A DNA stretch of 25,942 bases from Prorocentrum cordatum (lineage: Eukaryota > Sar > Dinophyceae > Prorocentrales > Prorocentraceae), in contig CAUYUJ010018481.1 in NCBI GenBank assembly GCA_963575745.1, positions 163,350 through 189,291 on the forward strand, read 5' to 3'. The notes beneath the pieces were generated by a model that saw only the letters and a program-made list of their open reading frames with translations, made no database searches and was not told the DNA's origin. Of the stretch, positions 1 to 8,649 are shown in pieces. Both the position numbers and the translations under genes were made by a program. The stretch's first letter is position 1. Each line of letters starts with the position of its first letter.

Positions 1-420
1 TGATGCACGCTGCGATCTCAGCAGCCCCGGGGGGCCACGAGGCAGGCCCGGCCACGGTAGAATTCCAGACCACTCCGTGCTGACGCAGTCGGCAGCCCCG
101 GCAAGAGAGAAGGCACTGCCCGCAGTACTCAGGACATCCTCGGCGCCTGCGCCCCCCCGCGAACGCGGCCGGCGGACTCGACGCTCGCGCCTTCCCCGAC
201 GGCCGAGGCGGCCAAAGGGTCGGGCCCGCGCGCCCGCGGGCGCCAGCCCGGCAGGGGCGCAGGCGGTCCTCAGGAGCAGCACCGTGCGCCCGCCCCACCG
301 CCGTGGCGTGCCGCGCGCCGGCCCCGAAGCGAGCGCACGGCCCGGCGCTTCGGCGCCCATCGGCGGTGGACCAACCTCCCTTTCGCAAACCTCCCCTGAG
401 TGAAAACGGCCCGGGGCCGA
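1..420 (-). other. GC-rich stretch with ambiguous open frames
   Basis: No gene can be assigned here. On the minus strand two overlapping frames stay open for over 100 codons. One reads EDVLSTAGSAFSLAGAADC and then ILPWPGLP close to the window edge. The other is cysteine-rich (CPEYCGQCLLSCRGC). Frames this long are expected by chance at such high GC. The segment GAEAPGRALASG near 340 faintly resembles the AKR region after the catalytic Asp and would be in the right order after the 2261-2319 exon, but the match is too short to call. Confidence 0.15.
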
Positions 421-545
421 CACCGACGGACCTGGACCCGCAAAAAGGACGGCCGCGACGCCCTCTCGCGAACCGAAAACGGCCAACTCACGGATCGACG
501 TGTCCGGGTAGGAGGTCTGCCCCCCTCCGAGCCTCGGGGACCTGC

Positions 546-762
546 TGACCCGGGTCAATCCAGACCCGGGTCAGTCAGGCCTTGCAGAGTCCTGCAAGAT
601 CCTGCAAAATCCTGCACCCAAACCCGGGTCAATGCGAAGGATCCTGCAGGATCCGGCAGGATCCTGCACCCAAACCCGGGTCAATGCGACCCTGGTCCTG
701 CAGGATCCTGCAAGGTCGGGGCGCTCTGGCTGACCCCCGTTTGCACTGACCCCCGTCTCGAG
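546..762 (+). repeat. DR1 dispersed repeat, copy A
   Basis: This copy opens with TGACCCGGGTCAA, followed by a second ACCCGGGTCA. Then come clusters of CCTGCA(A/G)GATCC units, and it closes with GCGCTCTGGCTGACCCCCGT. The block ATCCTGCACCCAAACCCGGG recurs at 609 and 661, a 52-bp internal duplication not present in the other copies. Homologues lie at 4791, 12119, 15541 and, partially, 18070, all in the same orientation. No coding potential or terminal inverted repeat was found. Confidence 0.85.
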
Positions 763-1394
763 GCTCCCGAGAGCCAAGGGGGCCCGCCCCTGCCGGCTCG
801 CAGAGGGGCCCCCTCGCCCGCCGCCCGCACCCCGCGCGCGGCCCCCGTGCGGCCGCCACCGGGGGCGCCCCGCAGGGAGCGGAGGGGGCTCTCCCGGCCA
901 CGCAGGGCCTCGGCCACGAGGGGGCTCCCCGCGGCCCAGGCCCGAGGGATGCCCCCCCCCCCCCCTCCGCCCGGCTTCTTCGTTTGCCGAGGGTCTGGCA
1001 GAGCGATGCTTGCCCCCCCCCCCCCCCACCCCTCGCAGCGAGGCCCCAGGTGCGTGAGCCTTTGGCTCTACATGTGCCTCTATCCTGAGCCCTGCGCTGG
1101 AGAGGCGCAGAAATATTGTGGCTGGGCCCCGTCGTGGGCCCTCAGAGCCCGCCCGCGCTGCCCCCCCCCCCCCCCCGAAGCCCCGCCCCCCCAGCACGGT
1201 GGCGGATACGCACGGTACTGGATACAGTACTTTGGGGGAAAACAAACCTATCTCGCTTTTGACCACCCTCGCTTCCAAGAGATACCAAACGATGCCAAAT
1301 TGCAGCCTGTACTGGTCGGGCCGCTTGACGAGGAGGCGCGTGGTATGGCTTGGTTTTGCCTGGAAGCGAAAGCGGGGTTGGTAACTCACGCTCT
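763..1394. other. GC-rich gene-free stretch with poly-C runs
   Basis: Several C runs of 13-16 bases occur near 954, 1014 and 1160. A small hairpin with GTACTG/CAGTAC arms and a GATA loop lies at 1215-1230. A minus-strand frame at about 750-930 has GC-ending codons (AEALRGRESPLRSLRGAP) but matches no family I recognise. I see no supported gene. Confidence 0.4.
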
Positions 1395-1583
1395 GTACTC
1401 CAGATTTCGTAGTAAAAGGGAGGGGGTCTGGACCCTCCAAGACAAGCCATTTCAGACCCCCCCCCCCGTGGGAGAACCCTCCAGAACATCGTCCCCAGAC
1501 CCCCCCAGGCCCTCCAAGACAGCCTGGAAGAGACCCCCCCCCGAAACGAGACCCCCCTCCCTTTATTACGAAATCTGGAGTAC
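1395..1583 (+). mobile_element. MITE family 1, copy 1 (GTACTCCAGATTTCGTA ends)
   Basis: This 189-bp element begins GTACTCCAGATTTCGTAG and ends TTACGAAATCTGGAGTAC, so the ends are inverted repeats that continue inward through AAAGGGAGGGGGTCT. A near-identical copy in the opposite orientation is at 17516-17700. The interior is CCTCCAAGA/CAGACCCCC-rich and non-coding. The outermost GTAC is self-complementary and may be part of the TIR or a 4-bp target duplication. No transposase is encoded, so it is a non-autonomous DNA transposon by structure. Confidence 0.85.
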
Positions 1584-1880
1584 CCCAGCCCTGCCCAGAC
1601 CTGGCCTACAAACCAGCCCTCCGGAGACCATCCCGACCATTTCTTCCACACGGACTTCGCATCGGTTCGTTGGACCTGCCGCCTGTGGCTCCGACTCGCC
1701 ACGGGTGGCCGGTGGATGACCTCGGCGCGCTGCTCGGTGGCGGCAAATGTTAGCCGACAAAAACATCCAGGACCAGATCCCTGGAGAGCACTGGGTCTCT
1801 GTGGCTCCTGGGCCGGGTGCTGCTTTGACGTGCCGCTCGCCTCGCCACGCGAGAACCGCCACGGGCGAGACATGAGTTGC

Positions 1881-2189
1881 CTCCTCCTCCTCCTCCTCCT
1901 CCTCCTCCTCCTCCTCCTGATCCTTCTCCTGCTCCCTTCCTCCTCCTCCTCCTCCTCCTCCTCCTCCTTCTCCTCCTCCTCCTCCTCCTCCTCACCCTCC
2001 TGGTCCGGTTGATCCTCCTGCTCCTCCTCCTCCTCTTTCTCCTGTTCCTCCTCGTGCTCAGCCTCCTGCACCTCCTCCTCCTCCTCCTCCTCTTCCTCCT
2101 CCTCATCCTCCCTCCTCCTCCTCCCTCCAACTCCTCCTCCTCCTCCTCCTCCTCCTCCTCCTCCTCCTCCTCCTCCTCCTCCTCCTCCT
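1881..2189 (+). repeat. (CTC)n microsatellite tract
   Basis: This is about 310 bp of interrupted CTC/CCT triplets with a less pure centre (about 2000-2110). It is open in every frame, giving poly-Leu/Ser/Pro on plus and poly-Glu/Arg/Gly on minus. Those ORFs are artefacts of the repeat. The strand asymmetry (polypyrimidine on plus) makes triplex formation possible. Confidence 0.95.
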
Positions 2190-2260
2190 GTACATTCTCT
2201 TCCTTCTCTCCCTGTGCACCCGCTCCACAGTATGCACCTCTATACTGGCCCACTCTCTAC

Positions 2261-2319
2261 GGCGGCTGGGCCCAGGACTGGGCGCAGTCCAGCATGGGGT
2301 AGCCCGACAGCAGGGCGTC
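2261..2319 (-). CDS. Aldo/keto reductase, second exon (partial)
   Basis: On the minus strand a 59-nt segment starts after an AG|G acceptor (GTTCCAAG|GACGCC) with a pyrimidine-rich lead-in and ends at a GT donor (CAGCCGCC|GTAGAG). It reads DALLSGYPMLDCAQSWAQP. In aldo/keto reductases the stretch after strand 1 has the form AL..GYR..D.A..Y..E, where the Asp and the Tyr five residues later belong to the catalytic tetrad. Here the GY, LDCAQ and Asp are seen. The expected Arg is Pro and the catalytic Tyr position is Trp, so the exon is divergent, mis-bounded or decayed. It lies downstream of the AKR N-terminal exon (5487-5380) on the same strand, in the correct order. The rest of the AKR barrel was not found before the window edge. 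Confidence 0.4.
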
Positions 2320-3543
2320 CTTGGAACGGGATGCGTGGCGGTGGAGGACGATGAGGAGGGATAGTCGAAGAGACCGAGGATGGTATCCGGAGGGATTCGA
2401 AGAAGAGGAGCAAGGGGACGGGCGGGACGAAGGACAGGAGAAGGGAGGGGGAGGGGGAGCGGCAGAGTGACGAATGAGGGAGCCACTGATGGGGGAGTAA
2501 ACGGCAGGGAGGTCGAAGGAATGACGGATGGATGGATGGATTGATGGCGGCCTGTCGCGTCGCAGAGTCACATGCCCAAAACGAAGCCACACGTCCCACT
2601 CGCACAGCCTCATGTGCGCAGCACCACCGGGGGGCCACGCAAAGACATGGCAGACACGGGCTGGGGCCGTCCACGGGTGCGAAGGGGCCGGTCTCTGTGG
2701 CTGCCGCGCTGAGGCGGACAGAAGGGCGGATACCCAAGGCGGCATCGCAGCTCGCTCGAGCACTGCCTGCTGGCGCAGGCCATACCCCAATTGCCCCTGT
2801 ACAGGGAGGGTTCCCCAGTAGGACTGCCCTGGCAGACGTATCGTCAAAAGCGGCACGGAGCAGAAGAAAGGAAGAAAACCTCGGAAGGGAAGCGAAGAAG
2901 GGAGAGGAGGGGTGGAGGGAGAGGGAACTAGGGGGAGGGCGGGAGGGGCAGAAGAAGGAGACGTGGATGGCGAATCCGAACGTGGGGGGGAGACAAGTAA
3001 GGAGAGGGAGGAGCGGGGGGGGAGGGGGCACGGAGGAGGCGGGACAGAGGAAGAAGAGTGAGGAGCGCCGTGTCCTTAATCACCTGATCCACGACTGCAG
3101 GGCCAGCAGGCGGCGCCTCTGTGATAAACGAAAGGGGGGCGCCCTGAATATGTGCTGCTGCCGCTGCACATCCTCCTTCTCCTCCCCCTACTCTTCCCCA
3201 ACGCCTTTCTCATGCATGTGCTCCTTTCATCCCCACATTGTTCGCTACCTTCGTACCGTCCCTCCTCTGCCTCCCCCCTGTTCCTCCCTCCGCTTCTACC
3301 GTCAATTCCCTTCTACAATGAGCCGTGTGCAGTGTGTGATGCCTGGCAGCATAGGAGGGTGGATGAAGGTGCACAGAAGTCGCCCGGCAACGTAACGAAC
3401 CCATCCGATCCGTTGGCAAATAGCATGGGCAAAAGGGCAACGTGCTCGCGGAGCTTTTCAGGGACCCGGCCTGCTGCGCCCTGGAAGCCTGCAGTCGCCC
3501 AGTCCCCCATCCCCCACGCCCTGCCTCAACCCTCCCAAACGTT
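2320..3543. other. Purine-rich, gene-free stretch
   Basis: The first half is G/A-rich with no clean repeat unit. A short GGAT run lies near 2527, and CCCCTGTACAGGG near 2797 is nearly palindromic. Two overlapping plus frames of about 97 and 287 codons cover 2528-3395, but their sequences look like translated low-complexity DNA and match no family. If the AKR exons at 5487 and 2319 belong together, this stretch lies beyond exon 2 on the upstream side and would be intron. Confidence 0.4.
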
Positions 3544-3690
3544 AAGTCGGGCCTGTCCCCCTACAGGGGGATCTTGGACGAAAAAGTCGAACGATACTCC
3601 AAGTAAAATCAGAAATAGTGAAAGAATCGTCCCCAGACTACTTGTTGACTATTTTTGAATCTTCCTCCTGTAGAGGGACACGCCCGACTT
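3544..3690 (+). mobile_element. MITE family 2, copy 1 (AAGTCGGGC ends)
   Basis: The left end reads AAGTCGGGCCTGTCCCCCTA. The right end, reverse-complemented, reads AAGTCGGGCGTGTCCCTCTA, and both continue with CAGG(G/A)GGA. The terminal inverted repeats are therefore about 28 bp with few mismatches. The 147-bp element is non-coding. A diverged homologue with the same internal ATCGTCCCC block and CTCCTG..GAGGG end lies at 17856-18013. I could not define a target-site duplication. Confidence 0.75.
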
Positions 3691-4030
3691 CACCCTAACG
3701 CGTTGCCCCTGATCCCCCCCCTGCCATTGCCCTCGACGCCATGCCCGAGCCCATCCCCCCCCCTCCCCTCGGGGGCAGCGTTGGGGGGGGTGGGGCAGCT
3801 CAGGGTGGGGAGCATCGAGCCGGAGCCGGCGAGGCCTCGCCGACAGACCGGCGACGTGCCCACGATGGCGAATCCGTACGCTCCTGGGCGGAGGGGCGAT
3901 CGGGCCCCCGTCGGCGGTCGTGGGGAGATCGGTTGGAGGTCCGTGCATCCCCCCTGAGCCGATAACCCCCATCGCTGCCCCTGACCCGAACGCTGCACCT
4001 GACCAGAGCAAGACAAAGTGGCATACACCC
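3691..4030. other. GC-rich gene-free stretch
   Basis: C and G runs alternate (CCCCCCCCTCCCC near 3755, GGGGGGGGTGGGG near 3784). Overlapping short frames occur on both strands without recognisable domains. I see no gene, repeat family or site here. Confidence 0.4.
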
Positions 4031-4182
4031 TGCGAAATGCTTAAGAAATCATGGGTTAAGAAATTCATAGTCTCAGAAATTGAATGTAACCCAGAACTTC
4101 TATCAAAATCTTGGGATTTACATTGAAAAATTAAGAATAATCGAGACTCTGGACGAAAACGTAGGTTTTCTTAAGCATCGCA
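4031..4182. mobile_element. AT-rich foldback element
   Basis: The left arm TGCGAAATGCTTAAGAAATC (4031-4050) is answered by GTTTTCTTAAGCATCGCA (4165-4182), an inverted pair with small indels. The interior is much more AT-rich than its surroundings and contains a weaker nested pair (AGTCTC with GAGACT, and AATGTAA with TTACATT). It directly abuts the family 3 element that starts about 4190, suggesting stacked insertions. Confidence 0.55.
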
Positions 4183-4189
4183 TAAGGTG

Positions 4190-4350
4190 TAAACATAGAC
4201 TGTCCGAGCTCCGCGCGGATTTCTAAATTCGGCCGTGGGACCCCCTCCCCTGCGCGCGGAGCGCGCCAGGGGCGGCGCTGGAGGCGCCGCCAGGAGGGCA
4301 CAGCGCCGATCCAAGAAATCCGCGCGGACCTCCGAGAGCTCATGCTCATG
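4190..4350 (+). mobile_element. MITE family 3, copy 1 (CCGCGCGGATTTCT arms)
   Basis: The left arm contains GAGCTCCGCGCGGATTTCTA (from 4207). The right arm contains ATCCAAGAAATCCGCGCGGA, followed by CCTCCGAGAGCTC. Between them is the family core CCCCCTCCCCTGCGCGCGGAG, with smaller GC hairpins such as GGCGCTGGAGGCGCC. The same arms and core occur at 14724-14876 and 23492-23646, and arms only at 4691-4738. It is non-coding. Confidence 0.75.
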
Positions 4351-4374
4351 CTCATGGTTCCTTTTCGACTGACT

Positions 4375-4508
4375 CTCCCCCCCCAACGGGGGGGCGATGC
4401 GTGGAGGGGGGGGAGAGAAACGTGCATCCTTCGCGCCCCTTTTGGGCCCCAGGGGGCCCCTTTGAGGCACGAAAGGTGCACCTTTCCTCACCCTCCCATT
4501 CATCTGAG
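4375..4508. mobile_element. Degenerate foldback related to the 5209-5340 element
   Basis: This segment shares GCCCCTTTTGGGCCCC, CAGGGGGC and the terminal CACCCTCCCATTCAT with the element at 5209-5340. It has weak inverted ends (GATGCGTGGAGGGG against CCCTCCCATTCATC). Poly-C and poly-G runs obscure the left boundary. Confidence 0.4.
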
Positions 4509-4513
4509 GCGAA

Positions 4514-4640
4514 GCCAGGACGAGGATAACATCGGGCGAGGACGAATCGAGACTCTCTGAGATCTGGCGGCTCTGGAGGATGTCTCGGGCGCCGCCGCCT
4601 TCTCAGAGCGTTCTGGAACGGATTTATCCTCGTCCTGGCC
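4514..4640. repeat. Long imperfect hairpin
   Basis: The outer arms are a perfect 16-bp inverted repeat, GCCAGGACGAGGATAA (4514-4529) and TTATCCTCGTCCTGGC (4625-4640). The inner arms pair CTCTGAGA..GGCGGC with GCCGCC..TCTCAGAG. The whole 127 bp could fold into one stem. This may be a MITE, but no second copy was seen in the window. Confidence 0.65.
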
Positions 4641-4690
4641 CCGTCCGATCATCAGCCCCCCATTACTAGAAGAAGAAACAATTGCATAAA

Positions 4691-4738
4691 CATAAACTTT
4701 CGGCGCTCCGCGCGGAGCGCCGAAAGTGTATGTTTGTG
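4691..4738. mobile_element. MITE family 3, arms-only palindrome
   Basis: Positions 4696-4727 are a perfect 32-bp palindrome built as ACTTTCGGCGCTCCGC followed by its exact complement. The flanks CATAAACATAA and TATGTTTGTG extend the symmetry imperfectly. The sequence equals the two ends of family 3 joined with the core removed, so it looks like an internal-deletion derivative or an arms-only terminal fusion. Confidence 0.8.
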
Positions 4739-4790
4739 GCGTTTTCCCCTTCTACAATAATTACGCGACCCCCCCCCTTCGGGGACGCAC

Positions 4791-4960
4791 TGACCCGGGC
4801 CAATGCAAACCCGGGTCAGTCAGGCCCTGCAGGATCCTGCAAGCTTGCAGCTCCTGCGGGACCCTGCGCCCAAACTCGGGTCAGTGCGACCCTGGCCCTG
4901 CGGGACCCTGCGAGATTTGGCGCTCTGACTGACCCCCGCTTACAATGACCCCCGTCTCTG
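4791..4960 (+). repeat. DR1 dispersed repeat, copy B
   Basis: This copy starts GCACTGACCCGGG (as copy C does) and carries AACCCGGGTCAGTCAGG, CCTGCAGGATCCTGCAAG and CCCAAACTCGGGTCAGTGCG. It ends GCGCTCTGACTGACCCCCG. It is colinear with copies A, C and D. Confidence 0.85.
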
Positions 4961-4972
4961 GCAGGAGAGACC

Positions 4973-5181
4973 GGAATCGAATCACTAAATCGGATCTGAG
5001 ATCAAAAGGAATCGAATCGGCGACAACTGGCATACGAGACGGAAGAAAGTCGAGTCGGCGGGAATCGGTAGGCCAGCGTGCCTCCAACAAGAGATCGGAA
5101 CCCACATCGGAACCCCAAGTCGAATCGAATCGGAAGCGAAGGCCGTCGAGATCGGATCGATTCGAATCGGAGGAATCGAAA
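4973..5181 (+). repeat. Degenerate GAATCG-rich tract
   Basis: Variants of (G)AATCG(G/A) recur irregularly across about 210 bp. The tract sits between two imperfect direct repeats, CCCGTCTCTGGCAGGA (4951) and CCCGTCTCTCGGGCAGGA (5186). A plus-strand frame through it is Arg/Ser-rich and looks repeat-derived. Confidence 0.65.
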
Positions 5182-5208
5182 TAAGCCCGTCTCTCGGGCA
5201 GGACTTAC

Positions 5209-5340
5209 CGGGGGAGTCATAAACGGGGGGTCAGAAACGGTCCCCTTTCGTGCCCCTTTCGGGCCCCTCCAGAGCACCAGGGGGCTCGATAAGGTACCGT
5301 GTGGGCACCCTCGCCACCCCCCCATTTATGACCCCCCCAT
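5209..5340. mobile_element. Foldback element family 4 (GTCATAAA ends)
   Basis: The left end, GGGGGAGTCATAAACGGGGGG, is mirrored by CCCCCCCATTTATGACCCCCC at the right, giving an inverted repeat of about 22 bp. The interior, with CCCCTTTCGGGCCCC, is non-coding. A degenerate relative is at 4375-4508. The element lies 40 bp past the 3' side of the AKR N-terminal exon, inside what would be its intron. Confidence 0.65.
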
Positions 5341-5379
5341 TACGCGACGCCCAAGTCTCTGGAGAGCCCCGCCCCCCCC

Positions 5380-5487
5380 GGGGGCGGCGCGGGGCGCCGG
5401 CGCGGCCGTGGCGCCGGACGCGGAGGCCGGCACGGCGCCGACCTTGTAGGTGCCGAAGCCGAGGAGCGGTACGCGCACGCCAGCGAG
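5380..5487 (-). CDS. Aldo/keto reductase, N-terminal exon (partial)
   Basis: The minus strand carries a long polypyrimidine tract (5489-5547) ending in CCTCCAG, an ideal splice acceptor. It is followed by a frame containing VPLLGFGTYKVGAVPASAS. The pattern G.xvP.lGfGTyk is the first strand and turn of the aldo/keto reductase (beta/alpha)8 barrel, an NADPH-dependent carbonyl reductase family. Codons end almost always in G or C, unlike the flanking repeats. The 3' boundary is unclear. The frame degrades into Ala/Pro and then Gly codons, and any donor would be of GC type near 5380-5400. No start codon is visible, so at least one upstream exon must exist. ABM exons lie 7 kb upstream on the same strand. 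The next AKR segment appears at 2319-2261. Confidence 0.55.
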
Positions 5488-5488
5488 C

Positions 5489-5677
5489 TGGAGGCGGAGG
5501 GAGGGGGGGCGGGGGGGGGGGGAGAGAGGGCGGTGGGGGAGGGAACCCTCCTGCCCCGCGCCTCCTCCTGCTCCCCTCCTCCTCCTCCTCCTCCTCCTCC
5601 TCCTCCTCCTCCTCCTCCTCCTCCTGCTCCTCCTCCTCCTCCTCCTCCTCCTCCTCCTCCTCCTCCTCCTCCTCCTT
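5489..5677. repeat. G-rich tract followed by (CTC)n microsatellite
   Basis: 5500-5547 is a G/A run, read as a polypyrimidine tract on minus. 5561-5677 is a nearly pure CTC repeat. The composition switches strand within 30 bp. Leu/Ser/Glu homopolymer ORFs here are artefacts. Confidence 0.9.
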
Positions 5678-5899
5678 TGCCTCGACGGTGCGTGCTGCAG
5701 CTGAGCTCGCCCCCTTAGCTAGCAGCAGGAAGCTGCGAGGTAAGAGGCACGTGCGCAAACCAGGGCCACGAGATGTTCGGCGGTGGGCCGTTGCGGCTAC
5801 AGGAGCGCCCTCGGTCGACTTCGTGGACGAAGCGCTGGCCGCAGCTCCGAGCTCTGCGCAGGGACGCTCCCCCCAAGAAATGGCACGCTCTGGAAGACT
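5678..5899. other. Unassigned sequence between two simple repeats
   Basis: All three plus frames are open for part of this stretch. One reads GAPSVDFVDEALAAAPSSAQG and has coding-like codon endings. It may be the upstream continuation of the retroelement relic that resumes after the GGGGA tract, but the frame cannot be followed through the repeat. Confidence 0.25.
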
Positions 5900-6003
5900 G
5901 GGGAGGGAGGGGGGGAGGGGAGGGAGGGGAGGGGAGGGGAGGGGAGGGGAGGGGAGGGGGGGGGAGGGGAGGGGGGGGGGGGGGAGAGGGAGGGGAGGGG
6001 AGG
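5900..6003 (+). repeat. (GGGGA)n-type tract
   Basis: About 100 bp of GGGGA/GGGA units occur with a few long G runs. The repeat appears to interrupt coding-like sequence on both sides and may have expanded inside a decayed retroelement. Confidence 0.9.
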
Positions 6004-6011
6004 GCGGCCTG

Positions 6012-8065
6012 ACCGACAGCACTCCGAGGTCCCTCGGGGCTCTGGCTGGAACCGAAGTGCGGCGGCCGGGGAGGTCTGGCGCTCGCACCTCTCTCGGTTG
6101 GCCACCCAGGAGGACAAGTGCTCTGATCCTGCGCACGAGGCCACCACCCCCCTTCTGCTGCGGCATGCGTCGGCGATGTGGGATTGCCAGGTTTCTCTTG
6201 GTCTGCTTCCACGTGCGTGGGCAACAGTTCGTGATCAGCTCAGCGCTCGCACGACGAGGCATAGATGTAAAGGCCCAGTTCCCGCTGTGGATCTAACATT
6301 GTAGCGGATAGGCTGGACAATGTCGGCGGCACACATCGCGGTTGACGACCTCAACAATCCCCACTCGCTCCTCCGTGTCTCTCCTTTCGAGCTCCGTGGC
6401 TTGCTGAGGCAAGGAATTTCGAGATGGCAAGCGACCCGTATCCTGCAGCACGTGCCCGAAGCGTTCGGCTTCGAGGTAGTGTGGATGAGAGGTCTGCGCC
6501 ATGGTATCCTGAGCGTGTCTGGCGGGCAGCGCCAGGGTGCAGCCAGGTGCTTAGTTGGATGCGCCCTGTGGCCCCCTGCTCGCAAGGTCCAAGCCGGCAT
6601 AGCGGAAGACCCCAGGTGTAACTTCTGTTCCTCTGGAGCCCGTGGGACCCTCGGTCACCAGTTTTCTGATTGCGAAGGAGTACTTGACTACTTGACTACC
6701 CTCGGAGCCAGAGGAATTCGTAACTTGAGGACGTCCTGGAGCTCAGGGCTGAGCCTCGGCAAAAGGGGAGGCTGTCTTGGGCGACCCCCACTGGGATTCG
6801 GTCGAGTTGGCCTGCGGTTTTCCTGTGGACCCGATCTCCCTCCCCCCTGAACCCCGAGGACAGCCCTGTCTGCTCCTGGGGCCGTGCCTGCGAGCCCTTT
6901 TGGGCGGCCCATGTTCACGGACGGCTCGGGGCTGTCTAACAACAGCCCCGAGCTGCGTCGGTGCGCATGGGCCGCGGTCGAGGAGGGCCCTGCTGGGCTT
7001 CCTGCTCGAGCGGCATGCGGGGCCCTCCCTGGGCGGGCGCAGTCTGTGCCCAGGGCCGAGCGTTACGCGATTCACCCAGCGCTCGGGCGCGGCGCCCCCG
7101 ACGCCCGGGTAGTGTCCGATCACCTCAGCGCCGTGCACGGAGGCAGTCGTTGGGATCCCAGCCTTGCGGCGGGATCCTCGCCCACCGCCTCCACGTGGAT
7201 GCATATGCCTGAGCTGCATCGCGGCTCGGACCCAAAGCCCAGCTTTGTGTGGGCCTCCGCACGCCGTGTGTGGGAGGATCTGGTGCAAGGCGGCGCCTTG
7301 GCTTTCAATACGATTGTTTGATCGGCAACTGCTGTGCGGACCTCTTCGCTCGGGTAAGCGCTGATTCCATGGCAGCTGCGCTTACCCTGGAGCTCGTCCA
7401 GATAGGCCAGCTAGCTTTCATCAAGCAAAATGTGATGGTTTAGCCCGTTTCGCTCAGGCTGTCGCTTGCCTGGCGGAAGGGAGCCACTCGACCCCACCCC
7501 AGCCTTCGATTCCGCGGGTTGTTGTGCCTGAGACAAGGTGGTCCTGTCGGAGCATGAGAATTTCCATTTCCCGTCGAATGGGGCAATGGAGATGCAAACA
7601 ATGCAACCGTGCAGCCAGCACGGAGTTTTCGCTCCTGCAACTGCGGTCAGGCAATGGCCGAGGATGTGCTCCTTCGGACTTCATGCGGTGGCAAGCGTGC
7701 GTTTTTTTCCGTGAGCCTGGTTCCGAAGCCGTGCCCCTCGCCTCCCAATCGGTGCAGGTGGCCTTGAGAGCCGCGGGCGAGGTCCTGGGGCCCGTGGTCC
7801 AAGCTCTGCCTTCGCCTGGGGAGTCGGCCCGGAAACGATTCAGAACTTCAAAGCACGATATCGAGCAGGTCGGTAATGCCGTGTTCTGCTCGAAATGCTC
7901 GGTGTTCTGTGTCATGCCTGTTGGTGATGCTCGTGGTTTGTTGGCTCCTTGTGAAGGGCGGAGCACCAACCCCAGCACCAAGGCTTCGCAGGTGTTCCAA
8001 ACTAAGTATGCAGCCCGCGGCCTCTATCCCAAGACTGGGACTGCGATCCCTGATGGTCAGGACTT
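6012..8065 (+). pseudogene. LINE-like polyprotein relic: zinc motif, RNase H, C-terminal CX2C tail
   Basis: One plus frame runs from about 6012 to 7320, broken by TAG at 6302 and TGA at 6848. It holds a post-reverse-transcriptase region and a CX2C..HX4C motif (RCNFCSS..GHQFSDC, near 6620-6675). RNase H follows with FTDGSG (Asp codon 6920), AERYAIHPAL (Glu codon 7058) and VVSDHL (Asp codon 7118). The last RNase H Asp (GNCCADLFA, codon 7339) is in the next frame, so a one-base shift occurred near 7312. A third frame (7524-8065) carries CKQC and then FCSKC, LLAPC and GLYP, a module also present in the minus-strand relic at 21160-22145. The reverse transcriptase itself is missing upstream. The relic runs straight into a GT microsatellite. 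RNase H in such elements removes the RNA of the RNA-DNA hybrid, but this copy cannot make an intact protein. Confidence 0.75.
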
Positions 8066-8066
8066 G

Positions 8067-8640
8067 TGTGTGTGTTTGTTTGTGTGCGTGTGTGCGTGTG
8101 TGTGTGTCTGTGAGTGTGTGAGTGTGAGTGTGAGTGTGAGATGGTGTGTGTGTGTGTGTGCGCGTGCGCGTGCGTGTGTGTGTGTGTGTGCGTGTGTGCG
8201 TGTGTGCGTGTGTGTGTGTGTGTGCGTGTGCGTGAGTGTGCGTGTGTGCGTGTGTGCGTGTGTGCGTGTGCGTGTGTGCGTGTGTGTGTGTGTGTGCGTG
8301 TGTGTGTGTGTGTGTGCGTATGTGTGCGCGTGCGCGCGCGGGNNNNNNNNNNNNNNNNNNNNNNNNNNNNNNNNNNNNNNNNNNNNNNNNNNNNNNNNNN
8401 NNNNNNNNNNNNNNNNNNNNNNNNNNNNNNNNNNNNNNNNNNGTGTGTGTGTGTGTGTGTGTGTGCGTGCGTGGGGATGCGTGTGCGTGTGCGTGTGCGT
8501 GTGCGTGTGCGTGTGCGTGCGCGTGCGCGTGCGCGTGCGCGTGCGCGTGCGCGTGCGCGTGCGTGCGTGCGTGCGTGCGTGTGTGTGCGTGTGTGTGTGT
8601 ATGTGGGGGGGGGGGTGCGCGCGCCGCGCGTGTACGTGTG
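8067..8640 (+). repeat. (GT)n/(GCGT)n microsatellite with 100-N gap
   Basis: GTGTGC/GTGCGT dinucleotide-type repeats occupy 8067-8342 and 8443-8640. 8343-8442 is exactly 100 N, a conventional scaffold gap of unknown true size. The right half shifts from GTGTGC to pure GC/GT hexamers (GTGCGC). Cys/Val/Arg ORFs here are repeat translations. Confidence 0.95.
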
Positions 8641-8649
8641 TCAGGCACC

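Noticed and set aside
250-400. Minus-strand EAPGRALASG as a third AKR exon
   Set aside because: The order is right, but only about ten residues are similar in very GC-rich DNA, without convincing splice borders.
1566-1862. Open frames overlapping MITE family 1 and its right flank
   Set aside because: They cross an element boundary and poly-C runs, and no family was recognised.
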